43,590 nt of DNA, from contig JAGXLC010000004.1 in assembly GCA_018334875.1 (NCBI GenBank), positions 1-43,590 of the forward strand. Direction: 5' to 3'. Source of the stretch: Bacteroidales bacterium. Lineage in GTDB: Bacteria > Bacteroidota > Bacteroidia > Bacteroidales > UBA12077. A model generated the notes under the pieces. The model was not told the DNA's origin, ran no database searches, and saw only the letters and a list, made by a program, of their open reading frames with translations. Within the stretch, counting starts at the first letter, position 1. Each line of letters begins with the position of its first letter. Shown here one piece after another: positions 24,898 through 33,889 of this stretch. The translations under genes were made by a program, and so were the position numbers.

Positions 24898-27800
24898 ATG
24901 TCAATGGCTGTTAGCTTACATAATATTATTCTAATCCACAAACAGAAATCTGCGATTGCATATCTGGGGAAATGCCTGGAGGATAAGGGGGTTGAAGTAG
25001 CCTTTGTTTCAAGGGCAGATATTAATAAAGGTAATGTCAGAGATTTATATGAGACAGGCCCCGACCTGCTTTTATTGGAGGAAACCGAGGCCGGAGAAAT
25101 TGATTTTTCACATTACAACAAGCTTTCCGGATATTTTCCCAATGTCCCAATCATATCAGTTATAACCAAAGAGAAAGAGCAATATATTGAAGATTTGATT
25201 CGTGCGGGTGCTTGTGATTTTATTTATAAAGATACCCGATCTTCCGAAGTGCTGGCCCGTTTGTGTGCCAGCCTGGCTCACAAAGAGGAAAGCATTCATC
25301 TGGCGGCAGATGACCATAGCAAAAACTCATCCGATCCATATTACCAGTGGTTCTCAAAAACCTTCCAATCTCAAAAAGTATTGATGGATTCCACTTCATT
25401 AAAGCAGTATGAAGAAGAAATTAAAAAACTCTACACTGCCGTTGAGCAAAGTTCAAGCATGGTAATTATTGCTGACCCGGATGGCAGGATTTCTTTTGCC
25501 AATCAGCAATTTCAAGGTGAAACGGGTTATACCACAGAAGACTTAAATGAAACCCATGTCAATCTGTTCAATTATATTCATTCAGGCCACCAGAACATAG
25601 ATGATATCTGGAGAAAATTGAGTTCCGGGGAGGATTGGGAAGGAGAAGTGCTTAATAAGAAAAAGAATGGTGAAATATACTGGGAAAGGGCTTCTGTTTC
25701 ACCGGTTTTCGACCAGGCCGGGAAAATCATCCATTATATTGCCATTAAAGAAAACATAACAGAAGAGAAGGAGCTCAATGAAAAAATTCTGGAACGGAAT
25801 AAATATGATCAGTTGCGGAGTGAATTCTGGAAATTTGCCTTCTTGTCAGAGAGCGAAAATGTTTTGCTTGAGTATCTGCTGAATCGATTGGGGGAGACAT
25901 TAAATCTTGACCGGGTCAGTTTTTTTAAGTACCAACAGGGATCTTATCAATGTACAGAGCAATGGACCCGGGACGAGTCCGACAAACCCGGCAATATTGT
26001 TAAATTGCCTGATTGGTTAATTCCTAAAATTATTGAGCGGGATTATTATGAAATTCCTGAAAATGAACTAAAGATGCTTCAATCAGACAGTCCCCAATAT
26101 TTTGGATCTGTTAGAAGCTTGCTTGTCATATCATACGGGGATATTAAAAATCCATCCGGATGCTTTTTGCTGGAAGATTTTAAGGCAAGGAAACATTGGA
26201 ACTCGCAGGAAATCAAGATTGCAGGGGATTTGTCCAATATAGTGAAGTTGAAGACCGAAACCCTTGAATCAACCGAGATACTTCGGAGATCAGAAGAAAA
26301 ATTCAGGATCATTACGGAAAATTCAAGGGAATTCGTAGGGGTTCACGACAATGAAGGGAGCTTTGAATATGTGTCTCCCTCAAGCAAAGAAATGCTTGGT
26401 TATGGTCAGGAAGAGCTTCTGGGAAAAAAACCGTATGATTTTATTCATCCGGAAGATATGCAACCTGTTAAAGATCATTTTTTCAGGCAGGTTACGGATG
26501 CCAATCTTGATAATAAAATTGAATATAGAGTAAAACGCAAGGACGGTCATTATATATGGTTTGAAACAATTATCCAGCCCATAAGGAATAAAGAAGGTGA
26601 GGTAGTTGAAATCCAAACCTCTTCCCGGGATATTACCGAAAGAAAACAGGTAGAACAACAGATTCGTGAAAAAGAAGAAAAATACCGGAATATTTTTGAA
26701 AGCATGTTCGATGTCTATCTTGAAGTAAATGTGGAGGATGGTGAAATACTCGAAATAAGTCCTTCTGTTGAGAGAATTTCCGGTTACTCCAGGCACGAAT
26801 TGATAGGCAGGTCCATTTTTCCAATCTATGCCCATTCTGAAGAATGGCAGGAACTTATTGATACCCTTTCCAAAAAAGAAAGGGTCAGTGATTTTGAAGT
26901 AAATTTATTGAATAAGGACGGTGAAAAAGTTACATGTTCCTATTCGGTTCGGATGATAAAGGATATGAATGGTAACCCGAAAAAGATGGTTGGAACATTG
27001 AGGGACATTTCAGAACGAAAACGCGCTGAAAGACAGTTGGAAGAAGCTAAGGTAAAAGCAGAGTCGGCATCGAAAGCCAAAAGTGAATTTCTGGCCAATA
27101 TGTCTCATGAAATTCGTACTCCGATGAATGCCATTCTGGGCTTTAGTGAAGTATTGATGAATAAGCTGGAGGATGAGGAAAACAGGAGCCATCTTGAGGC
27201 CATTCTGTCCAGCGGCAGGACACTCTTATCATTGATTAATGACATTCTTGATCTTTCTAAGATTGAGGCTGGCAAAATGCAAATTAATTATGAACCGGTT
27301 GAGTTACCAATATTGGTAGAAGATATCCAGCACATCTTTGAAAAGAAACTTTCGGAAAAGAACCTCAGTTTAAAAATTGATATTGACAGGAATCTGCCTC
27401 ATATATTATATCTCGATGAAGTAAGAATAAGACAGATACTTTTCAATCTTGTGGGGAACGCCATCAAATTTACAGATGAGGGCTATATTAAGATTGGTGT
27501 GTATATAAAAGAAACAGAACCCGATAAGTATCAACTGAATTTGATGGTGAAAGATACGGGAGTTGGGATTCCCCGAAAGCAGCAACGATTGATCTTCAAT
27601 GCATTTCACCAGCAATATGGACAGGATTCCCGAAGATATGAAGGTTCAGGATTGGGTCTCTCTATTACAAGGAAACTGGTGGAGAAAATGAATGGTCAGA
27701 TTAAACTGGACAGCCGGATAGGTCAGGGGAGCAAGTTTGAGATTATCCTCCCTGATATCCAAAGGGGTCAACAGAAGGAAGCTTCTTACCGCAAGGAACC

Positions 27801-28512
27801 GGTTGATCATACCAGGGTAGCATTTAAACCTGCGACCATTCTTGTGGTGGATGATATACAATATAATATTGACACCATCAAGAATCTTGTTAATTCTGAA
27901 AATATTAAATTTACCGAAGCTCAGAATGCCGAGAAAGCATTGGAGATAGTGAAGATTACGCCCCCGGATCTCATATTGATGGATCTTAAATTGCCGGATA
28001 TGAGCGGCTATGAAGCTACAGCCATCATTAAGTCTACAAAAAAATCGCAGACGATACCTGTTTTGGGCTTTACTGCCACGGCAATGGCAAATGATGAATC
28101 CCAGGCCAAAAGCCTTTTTGACGATTTCATCACAAAACCGGTCACCAAAAATGAATTGTTTGGAAAATTGACTAAATATTTGTCTTATAAACCCCAAAAA
28201 TCAACCTCCGTAAAAGAAGAAAAGGAAGTTTCCGAACCCAGAAAGCTGACAAAAGAGGATTACAGGAAGATTTTAGAGATACTTGAGTTTGATTTGATGA
28301 ATGATTGGGAAGAAATAAAGGATAACCTCGTAATCTATAAAATTGAGACTTTTCTGGATAAGTTGGAGGATCTGAGCAAAACATACCCTATGGAAGTCAT
28401 AAATGACTATCAGAAGGAACTTGCAACCTATATGAATAATTTAGATATTGAGAATATGGAACGTAAGCTCAAGGAATTTCCTTCTAAGGTTGAAGAGATT
28501 AAAAATGGCTGA
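24898..28512 (+). CDS. Hybrid sensor histidine kinase with N-terminal pseudo-receiver and PAS domains
   Basis: A 1204-residue cytoplasmic signalling protein without evident membrane segments. Order: an N-terminal receiver-like domain (about 8-128), a PAS domain (about 175-290), a GAF-like region (about 305-455), two more PAS domains (about 463-583 and 592-706), HisKA with His737 in NMSHEIRTPMN, an HATPase with NLVGNAIKFTD, DTGVGIP and GSGLGLSI, a receiver (about 978-1095) with Asp1029, and a C-terminal helical domain (about 1115-1204). In the first receiver-like domain the phospho-acceptor Asp is replaced by Glu61 and the N-terminal acidic pair is missing, so it is probably unphosphorylatable. 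The ATG at 24898 is chosen; upstream sequence in frame (from a TTG at 24868) would run into a perfect inverted repeat. Confidence 0.9.
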   Translation: MSMAVSLHNIILIHKQKSAIAYLGKCLEDKGVEVAFVSRADINKGNVRDLYETGPDLLLLEETEAGEIDFSHYNKLSGYFPNVPIISVITKEKEQYIEDLIRAGACDFIYKDTRSSEVLARLCASLAHKEESIHLAADDHSKNSSDPYYQWFSKTFQSQKVLMDSTSLKQYEEEIKKLYTAVEQSSSMVIIADPDGRISFANQQFQGETGYTTEDLNETHVNLFNYIHSGHQNIDDIWRKLSSGEDWEGEVLNKKKNGEIYWERASVSPVFDQAGKIIHYIAIKENITEEKELNEKILERNKYDQLRSEFWKFAFLSESENVLLEYLLNRLGETLNLDRVSFFKYQQGSYQCTEQWTRDESDKPGNIVKLPDWLIPKIIERDYYEIPENELKMLQSDSPQYFGSVRSLLVISYGDIKNPSGCFLLEDFKARKHWNSQEIKIAGDLSNIVKLKTETLESTEILRRSEEKFRIITENSREFVGVHDNEGSFEYVSPSSKEMLGYGQEELLGKKPYDFIHPEDMQPVKDHFFRQVTDANLDNKIEYRVKRKDGHYIWFETIIQPIRNKEGEVVEIQTSSRDITERKQVEQQIREKEEKYRNIFESMFDVYLEVNVEDGEILEISPSVERISGYSRHELIGRSIFPIYAHSEEWQELIDTLSKKERVSDFEVNLLNKDGEKVTCSYSVRMIKDMNGNPKKMVGTLRDISERKRAERQLEEAKVKAESASKAKSEFLANMSHEIRTPMNAILGFSEVLMNKLEDEENRSHLEAILSSGRTLLSLINDILDLSKIEAGKMQINYEPVELPILVEDIQHIFEKKLSEKNLSLKIDIDRNLPHILYLDEVRIRQILFNLVGNAIKFTDEGYIKIGVYIKETEPDKYQLNLMVKDTGVGIPRKQQRLIFNAFHQQYGQDSRRYEGSGLGLSITRKLVEKMNGQIKLDSRIGQGSKFEIILPDIQRGQQKEASYRKEPVDHTRVAFKPATILVVDDIQYNIDTIKNLVNSENIKFTEAQNAEKALEIVKITPPDLILMDLKLPDMSGYEATAIIKSTKKSQTIPVLGFTATAMANDESQAKSLFDDFITKPVTKNELFGKLTKYLSYKPQKSTSVKEEKEVSEPRKLTKEDYRKILEILEFDLMNDWEEIKDNLVIYKIETFLDKLEDLSKTYPMEVINDYQKELATYMNNLDIENMERKLKEFPSKVEEIKNG

Positions 28513-28577
28513 ACAGATCATAGTTATTTAAGCCATTCTTAGAATTTTAATTTGTCATGTAAAAATATATCAGGTCT

Positions 28578-29711
28578 ATGAATAAAGACTATCAAGACTC
28601 AAAGGAAGAATCCAAAATATTATTAATTGACGACAGTGTCCAAAACCTCAAACTGCTGGGCAACATGCTCAGAGAAAAGGATTATCAGATTGCATTGGCC
28701 AGAGATGGGAAAGAGGGGTTGCAACTGGCAAAGAAAATTTACCCTGATTTGATTTTGTTAGATATCATGATGCCTGATTTAGATGGATATGAGGTTTGTA
28801 AGCAACTTAAAGAGGATGAACAGACAAAGGATATTCCCGTCATCTTTTTAACTGCCAAGACATCCAACGAAGACCTGGTAAAGGGATTTCAGCTCGGGGG
28901 AGTGGATTATATCACCAAGCCTTTTAACAGAGAAGAATTGTTCATGAGGATAAAGACGCACCTTGATCTGAAGAAAGCTCATGATAAGATTTCTTCTCAG
29001 GCGGAAACGCTCAGGGAACTCAATGAAACCAAAGATAAGATGTTTTCAGTGATTTCTCATGATTTGCGGGCTCCATTAGGAGGGATAAAGAGCATGCTGG
29101 ATTTGATTTATGAAGACAATTCCGACAAGATGGAAATTTCTCGCAAATCACTGGATTCTTTGAAGAATGCCGCCGATCAAACATATAATCTTCTTGAGAA
29201 CCTTCTTTACTGGTCGAGAAGTCAGAGAGGCAGTCTTGTCAATCATCCGGAAGTAATTAATATATATGAGCTGGTTGTGGAAAATATAGAGTTGCTCAGA
29301 ACCATGTCTAAAAACAAAAATATTGAGATTTTCAACAGGGTGGATGAAAACATACATGCTTATGCGGATCGCAATATGATCAAAACCGTTTTAAGGAACC
29401 TGATCATTAATGCCATTAAATTTACGGATGAAAAAGGCACCGTTTCAATATCGGGCAAAGAAAATAACGGAAAGATTGAGGTAGAAGTAGCGGATAACGG
29501 GATAGGTATACAACAAAGCAACCTGGAAAAAATTCTCAATTACAAGGAATATTACACCACTTTTGGTACCAAGCGGGAAAAAGGCAGTGGTCTCGGATTG
29601 AATTTGTGCATCGATTTTATCGAACGCAACAACGGGGAGTTATTTATAGATAGTGAATACGGCAAGGGAAGCACTTTTACCTTTACATTGCCCAGTGGAA
29701 ATAACACATAA
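28578..29711 (+). CDS. Receiver-histidine kinase fusion protein
   Basis: A 377-residue soluble protein with a receiver domain first (about 12-132; acidic pair Asp18-Asp19, phospho-acceptor Asp62, Lys114 in TKP) and a histidine kinase core after it: HisKA with His161 in SVISHDLRAPLGGI, then HATPase motifs NLIINAIKFTDEKG, VADNGIGI and GSGLGLNLC. There is no DNA-binding output domain. Proteins of this type often receive phosphate from, or modulate, another kinase. It lies 65 bases after the large hybrid kinase on the same strand and is probably its partner, with a two-protein phosphorelay as the simplest model. Its stop is 4 bases from the stop of the convergent hypothetical gene. Confidence 0.92.
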   Translation: MNKDYQDSKEESKILLIDDSVQNLKLLGNMLREKDYQIALARDGKEGLQLAKKIYPDLILLDIMMPDLDGYEVCKQLKEDEQTKDIPVIFLTAKTSNEDLVKGFQLGGVDYITKPFNREELFMRIKTHLDLKKAHDKISSQAETLRELNETKDKMFSVISHDLRAPLGGIKSMLDLIYEDNSDKMEISRKSLDSLKNAADQTYNLLENLLYWSRSQRGSLVNHPEVINIYELVVENIELLRTMSKNKNIEIFNRVDENIHAYADRNMIKTVLRNLIINAIKFTDEKGTVSISGKENNGKIEVEVADNGIGIQQSNLEKILNYKEYYTTFGTKREKGSGLGLNLCIDFIERNNGELFIDSEYGKGSTFTFTLPSGNNT

Positions 29712-29715
29712 TGAA

Positions 29716-30186
29716 TTAATAACCAATTACCCACAAGATTCTTTGCTCATCAATGCATTTTTCTACTATATTGATCAGGCCTTCGTTCACCTTGATTAAG
29801 CGGTCTAGGTATTCTTTCCATTGATTTTCCCAGTTTGGGTGATGTTCATTTAATTTGTCCAGAAATTCTTTCCCTAAAAAGATTCCTTCTATATGTTCCT
29901 TGAATTCATCCAGTGTCGTGATATTTTTGAGGGTATCCAGTTTTTTTTGCAGTTCATTTCTTAAGGGCACGATTTTTCTTAGGTTGTATTTGGTAGCTCC
30001 GTAAAATTCGTACAATTGGTTGCTGTTTTCAAAACAACTGGTGAAAAGATTGAAAACATCACTTTGAATGTAGGATGATTCTGAGTCTCCCTTTATATAA
30101 TGCTCGTTATCGCCTGTTGTGTTTAATTCAACAATGTTCAGATAATCTGCGTCGAATATCCCGATACGTAATTGACAATTATCCAT
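29716..30186 (-). CDS. Unrecognised small helical protein
   Basis: A protein of about 156 residues, starting MDNCQLRIGIFDADYL, that I do not recognise. A longer frame from ATG 30285 would add 33 residues, but that extension is a run of Ile, Phe and Lys from AT-rich DNA, so the start at 30186 is preferred. The N-terminal 45 residues look like alternating strands; the rest is probably helical and carries paired aromatic and charged residues (HHPNWENQWKEYLDRL). There is no signal peptide, membrane segment or clear catalytic motif. It converges on the receiver-kinase gene and is divergent from clpB. Codon use looks ordinary. Confidence 0.6.
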   Translation of the reverse strand: MDNCQLRIGIFDADYLNIVELNTTGDNEHYIKGDSESSYIQSDVFNLFTSCFENSNQLYEFYGATKYNLRKIVPLRNELQKKLDTLKNITTLDEFKEHIEGIFLGKEFLDKLNEHHPNWENQWKEYLDRLIKVNEGLINIVEKCIDEQRILWVIGY

Positions 30187-30496
30187 ATATAATACATTTA
30201 AACTGCACTCAAATATAATAATAATTTTTTTAAAGAAGAATACGGATTTTATCAATATAGGTATATGAATTTCCTTTTCTGCCAAACAATAAAATAAAAA
30301 GTAAGGTGCTAAATAGGATCCATTATTAGCTAAAACAACCTGTTTGTGAACTTTTCAAATTATATAATGACAAATTGACGCATAAAACCATTCAAGAGAA
30401 GCCGATTTGACATATTTATGTAAGTTTTATTTATTGGCAGGACTTTTGAGAACAAAGAAGTAAAGTGTTAAAAATTTTAAGAAGGAGGTAAACCAT
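30187..30496. promoter_or_regulatory. Divergent region and strong ribosome-binding site upstream of clpB
   Basis: A 310-base AT-rich gap. AAGGAGG at 30482-30488 is followed by the clpB ATG at 30497 with 8 bases between, a textbook Shine-Dalgarno sequence that is rare in this window. A possible promoter is TTTG at 30406-30409 and a poor TATTTATT at 30428-30435 (18-base spacing), which fits the consensus only partly. No CIRCE element was seen, so heat-shock control by HrcA is not supported. Confidence 0.5.
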
Positions 30497-33088
30497 ATGA
30501 ATCTAAATAATTTCACCATAAAGTCACAGGAAACCTTGCAGAAGGCTTTCTCTGTTGCTGAAAGCTACCAGAATCAGGCAATAGAGAACGGACATCTTTT
30601 AAAATCTTTAATGAGTGAAGCAGGGGATGTGGCCAATTATTTACTGAAAAAGGTTAATGTCAATACGGAGAATCTGAATGCAGTATTGAACAGCATACTG
30701 GAATCCTATCCGAAAGTAGAGGGGGGTGGCGAACCCTATCTTTCGAATAATGCCAACAAAGCGCTGAGGCAGGCTTTGAATTATTCGCAAGATCAAGGAG
30801 ATAAATTCGTCTCGGTAGAACATATATTGCTGGGAATCCTTTCCGCCGGAGATAATGTATCGCAGTTGCTTAAGGATAACGGAGTAAGCGAAAAAGAATT
30901 GAAGAAAGCGATAGAGGAGTTGCGGAAGGGATCGAAAGTAGAGAGTCAGACTGCTGAAGATCAGTTTGACGCATTGAATCGTTATGCCATCAATTTGATT
31001 GAACGGGCCAGAAACGGAAAACTTGATCCGGTAATAGGAAGGGATGATGAAATAAGAAGGGTATTACAGATCCTTACCAGAAGAACCAAGAACAATCCTG
31101 TACTCATCGGAGATGCAGGAGTGGGTAAAACAGCCATTGCAGAGGGACTTGCTCATCGCATCGTAAGTGGTGATGTGCCGGAAAATCTTAAAAGCCGGCA
31201 GATTTATGCCCTTGATATGGGCGCATTAATTGCCGGTGCAAAATATAAAGGTGAATTTGAAGAGCGGTTGAAAGCCGTTGTAAAGGAAGTAACTCAGTCC
31301 GAGGGAGAGATCGTTCTGTTCATTGACGAGATCCATACGCTTGTAGGTGCAGGTAGAGCAGAAGGCGCAATGGATGCCGCCAATATACTGAAACCTGCAC
31401 TGGCACGGGGTGAATTACGGGCTATAGGGGCTACTACCCTGAACGAATATCAAAAGTACATTGAGCAGGACAAGGCGCTGGAACGAAGGTTTCAGAAAGT
31501 GATTATAGATGAGCCGGATGAAACCAGTGCCATCTCTATTCTCCGGGGTATTAAAGAGCGGTATGAAAACCATCATAAAGTCAGGATCAAGGACAATGCC
31601 TTGATTGCCGCAGTTGAGCTGTCTAAAAGATATATCACTGACAGATATCTGCCCGACAAGGCAATAGACCTGATTGATGAGGCTGCCTCCAAGCTTAGGC
31701 TGGAAATGAATTCTGTGCCCGAGAGCATAGATGATATAGAGAGAAGGATTGGCCAGCTTGAAGTGGAAAGAGAAGCCATTAAACGTGAAGGAGGTAATAA
31801 AAAATCCGAAGAGCTGGATGAACAGATTGCCAATCTTAAAGAAGAGCGCGATCGGTTACGTTCTAAATGGGAGCAGGAAAGAAGCATCATTGACCAGATC
31901 CAGAAGAATAAAGAGGCCATAGAAAACTATAACCATGAGGCCAAAATAGCTGAAAGAGAGGGCGATTACGGAAAAGTAGCTGAATTGAGATACGGAAAGA
32001 TTAAGGAGGCTCAGGATCAGGTGGAGAAATTGCAGAAAGATCTGGCTGAAGTCCAGGGAGAAGATGCACTGATCAAAGAAGATGTTGAAGATGAAGATAT
32101 AGCAGAAGTTGTAGCCAGATGGACCGGTATCCCTGTAAGTAAGATGATGCAAAGTGAAAGAGAGAAGCTTCTGAAGCTCGAAGATGAGCTGCACAAAAGG
32201 GTTGTGGGTCAGGATGAAGCCATACATGTGGTTTCCGATGCCGTGCGAAGAAGCCGGGCAGGTCTTCAGGATGCCAACCGGCCCATTGGTTCGTTTATTT
32301 TCCTGGGCACAACAGGTGTAGGCAAAACGGAGCTGGCACGTGCACTGGCTGAGTTTCTGTTTGACGATGAGGATATGATGACCCGCATCGACATGTCAGA
32401 GTACCAGGAGAGACATACCGTTTCGCGACTGGTCGGAGCACCACCGGGATATGTAGGATATGAAGAAGGAGGCCAGCTTACAGAGGCCGTCCGAAGAAAA
32501 CCTTATTCAGTCATTCTCCTGGATGAAATTGAAAAAGCCCATGCAGACGTTTTCAATATCCTGCTGCAGGTTCTTGATGATGGTCGCCTGACGGACAATA
32601 AAGGCCGTATAGCTGATTTCAAAAATACCATCATCATCATGACTTCAAACGTAGGATCTCATCTGATACAGGAAAAAATAGACAATCTTACGGATGAGAA
32701 CCGCGAGGAAATCATGGAAGAGGTAAGGCAACAGGTATTTCAAATGCTCCGTCAAACCATCAGACCGGAATTTATTAACCGGATAGATGAAATTGTTACT
32801 TTTGCTCCGTTAACGAGAGAACAAATTGAACAAATTGTAAGGCTGCAGTTTGAAAGGATCAAAAAGATGCTGGCTAAGCAACATATTGATATTGAACTTA
32901 CGGATAATGCCGTAGAAGCTCTTGCCAGCAGAGGCTACGATCCACATTATGGCGCGCGACCGGTGCGAAGGGTTATACAGAAAGCCGTAGTGAATGAATT
33001 GTCGAAAGAGATCCTGGCCGGCAATATCAACAAAGACAAAAAAGTAACCGTTGATTATGATGGAGAGAACATCACATTTTCCAACTAA
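30497..33088 (+). CDS. clpB: ATP-dependent disaggregase ClpB
   Basis: Hsp100 disaggregase that works with DnaK to rescue aggregated proteins. The 863-residue length is typical. In order: an N-terminal Clp_N double repeat (1-145), AAA1 with Walker [10 protein letters not shown] and Walker [13 protein letters not shown], the middle coiled-coil domain (about 410-530) that marks ClpB rather than ClpA or ClpC, and AAA2 with Walker [10 protein letters not shown] and Walker [12 protein letters not shown]. The C-terminal domain follows with the sensor-2 region [10 protein letters not shown]. Nothing is missing. It has its own strong Shine-Dalgarno sequence and ends in a hairpin terminator shared with the convergent STAS gene. 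Confidence 0.97.
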   Translation: MNLNNFTIKSQETLQKAFSVAESYQNQAIENGHLLKSLMSEAGDVANYLLKKVNVNTENLNAVLNSILESYPKVEGGGEPYLSNNANKALRQALNYSQDQGDKFVSVEHILLGILSAGDNVSQLLKDNGVSEKELKKAIEELRKGSKVESQTAEDQFDALNRYAINLIERARNGKLDPVIGRDDEIRRVLQILTRRTKNNPVLIGDAGVGKTAIAEGLAHRIVSGDVPENLKSRQIYALDMGALIAGAKYKGEFEERLKAVVKEVTQSEGEIVLFIDEIHTLVGAGRAEGAMDAANILKPALARGELRAIGATTLNEYQKYIEQDKALERRFQKVIIDEPDETSAISILRGIKERYENHHKVRIKDNALIAAVELSKRYITDRYLPDKAIDLIDEAASKLRLEMNSVPESIDDIERRIGQLEVEREAIKREGGNKKSEELDEQIANLKEERDRLRSKWEQERSIIDQIQKNKEAIENYNHEAKIAEREGDYGKVAELRYGKIKEAQDQVEKLQKDLAEVQGEDALIKEDVEDEDIAEVVARWTGIPVSKMMQSEREKLLKLEDELHKRVVGQDEAIHVVSDAVRRSRAGLQDANRPIGSFIFLGTTGVGKTELARALAEFLFDDEDMMTRIDMSEYQERHTVSRLVGAPPGYVGYEEGGQLTEAVRRKPYSVILLDEIEKAHADVFNILLQVLDDGRLTDNKGRIADFKNTIIIMTSNVGSHLIQEKIDNLTDENREEIMEEVRQQVFQMLRQTIRPEFINRIDEIVTFAPLTREQIEQIVRLQFERIKKMLAKQHIDIELTDNAVEALASRGYDPHYGARPVRRVIQKAVVNELSKEILAGNINKDKKVTVDYDGENITFSN

Positions 33089-33101
33089 GGATCTTATATA
33101 G

Positions 33102-33132
33102 AAAAGCCGTTCCGGTCTTCGGAACGGCTTTT
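33102..33132. terminator. Bidirectional terminator between clpB and the second STAS gene
   Basis: A 13-bp perfect stem (33102-33114 with 33120-33132) with a 5-base loop and a U tract on the plus strand; the A run at the other end makes it functional on the minus strand too. It separates two convergent genes. Confidence 0.9.
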
Positions 33133-33143
33133 TTAATGATCTT

Positions 33144-33482
33144 CTATTGGAAGCTTTGAACACACTCTTCTACACTGTCGTAAATCTCAAAAACATTATG
33201 GAGTTGCAGCAGCTTTACAAGTTCCATAACGTCCGGTGAGACGTTGCAAATTTTAAAAGTGCTGTTGTTGTTTTTGGCATTTCGGAGAATGGACAGCAAA
33301 GCACCAAATCCGCTACTGTCAACATATTCAATGCCTTCCATGTTGAGCACCAGGTTTTTTCCGCTGGAATTAAGGTATTGTGCCATTTCTTCCTTTAAGG
33401 TCTGAGCAACCAATATGTTGAGTTTGCTCACGTTTTCAAAGGAAAGGATTTCAACTCCGTTTCTTTTTTCACTTTTTAACAT
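33144..33482 (-). CDS. STAS-domain anti-sigma-factor antagonist-like protein (second)
   Basis: A 112-residue stand-alone STAS domain of the SpoIIAA/RsbV type. The switch segment is NMEGIEYVDSSGFGALLSIL, with a Ser directly after Asp in the position phosphorylated by a GHKL kinase. It differs from the STAS protein at 21769-22149 in the switch motif (DSSG against DSNG) and in lacking the charged tail. It is monocistronic: clpB converges on it, and the upstream side is a 400-base gap. No cognate kinase or phosphatase is adjacent; the SiaB-like kinase in this window is one candidate by inference only. Confidence 0.88.
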   Translation of the reverse strand: MLKSEKRNGVEILSFENVSKLNILVAQTLKEEMAQYLNSSGKNLVLNMEGIEYVDSSGFGALLSILRNAKNNNSTFKICNVSPDVMELVKLLQLHNVFEIYDSVEECVQSFQ

Positions 33483-33889
33483 AGATCAGAATTTTGGAAG
33501 TTAATAATTTTTAAGTGTATTTTTGTTTGCATATATTTTGCCTTGGCCATTATTTCATTACAAATATATTAATAAATTTAATACAATTGTGTTAAAAATT
33601 AAAATCTTTAGCCTGCATTATTCAAAAACGAATCCCGCTGAAAAAGCGGGATTCGTTTTTGAATGCGGGATGGTTTGCGGGATGGATGGAGGCAACCCCG
33701 CATTAGAAAAACCGGCTTTTTGCGAACTTTATTGAAGCCAAAAGCCAGGTTTTTCAATAGCGTCAGAATTATTCAAGAATAATTCGGGTTAAAGAAAGAA
33801 AATTTTTTTTTAACCCGAATTTGATACTGGATTTTTGAATATTTAAAATTATTGCTACATTAGACTGCTAAAGAAATAAAGTTACCGGA
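33483..33889. other. Intergenic region with four hairpins
   Basis: A 407-base gap between divergent genes. It holds a perfect 20-bp stem (33620-33639 with 33645-33664, 5-base loop), a second hairpin (33706-33720 with 33740-33755, one bulge), a short palindrome (33766-33774 with 33777-33785) and a fourth stem (33781-33793 with 33809-33821). The third and fourth share bases 33781-33785, so they cannot form fully together. TGCGGGATGG occurs twice (33664-33673 and 33676-33685). No gene end is close by, so terminators for neighbouring genes are not needed here. A small RNA is possible. The short frame across it has no protein-like character. Confidence 0.7.
33834..33863 (+). promoter_or_regulatory. 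Candidate promoter for the TPR and PorE-like genes
   Basis: TTTG at 33834-33837 and TACATTAG at 33856-33863 are separated by 18 bases, the same spacing as at the tetR promoter. The -7 box has one mismatch to TAnnTTTG. The ATG of the TPR gene is 27 bases further on. Confidence 0.5.

Noticed and set aside
33523-33735. A 70-codon plus-strand open frame upstream of the TPR gene
   Set aside because: It spans the perfect hairpin at 33620-33664 and short direct repeats; its composition follows the repeats and no start signal is present.
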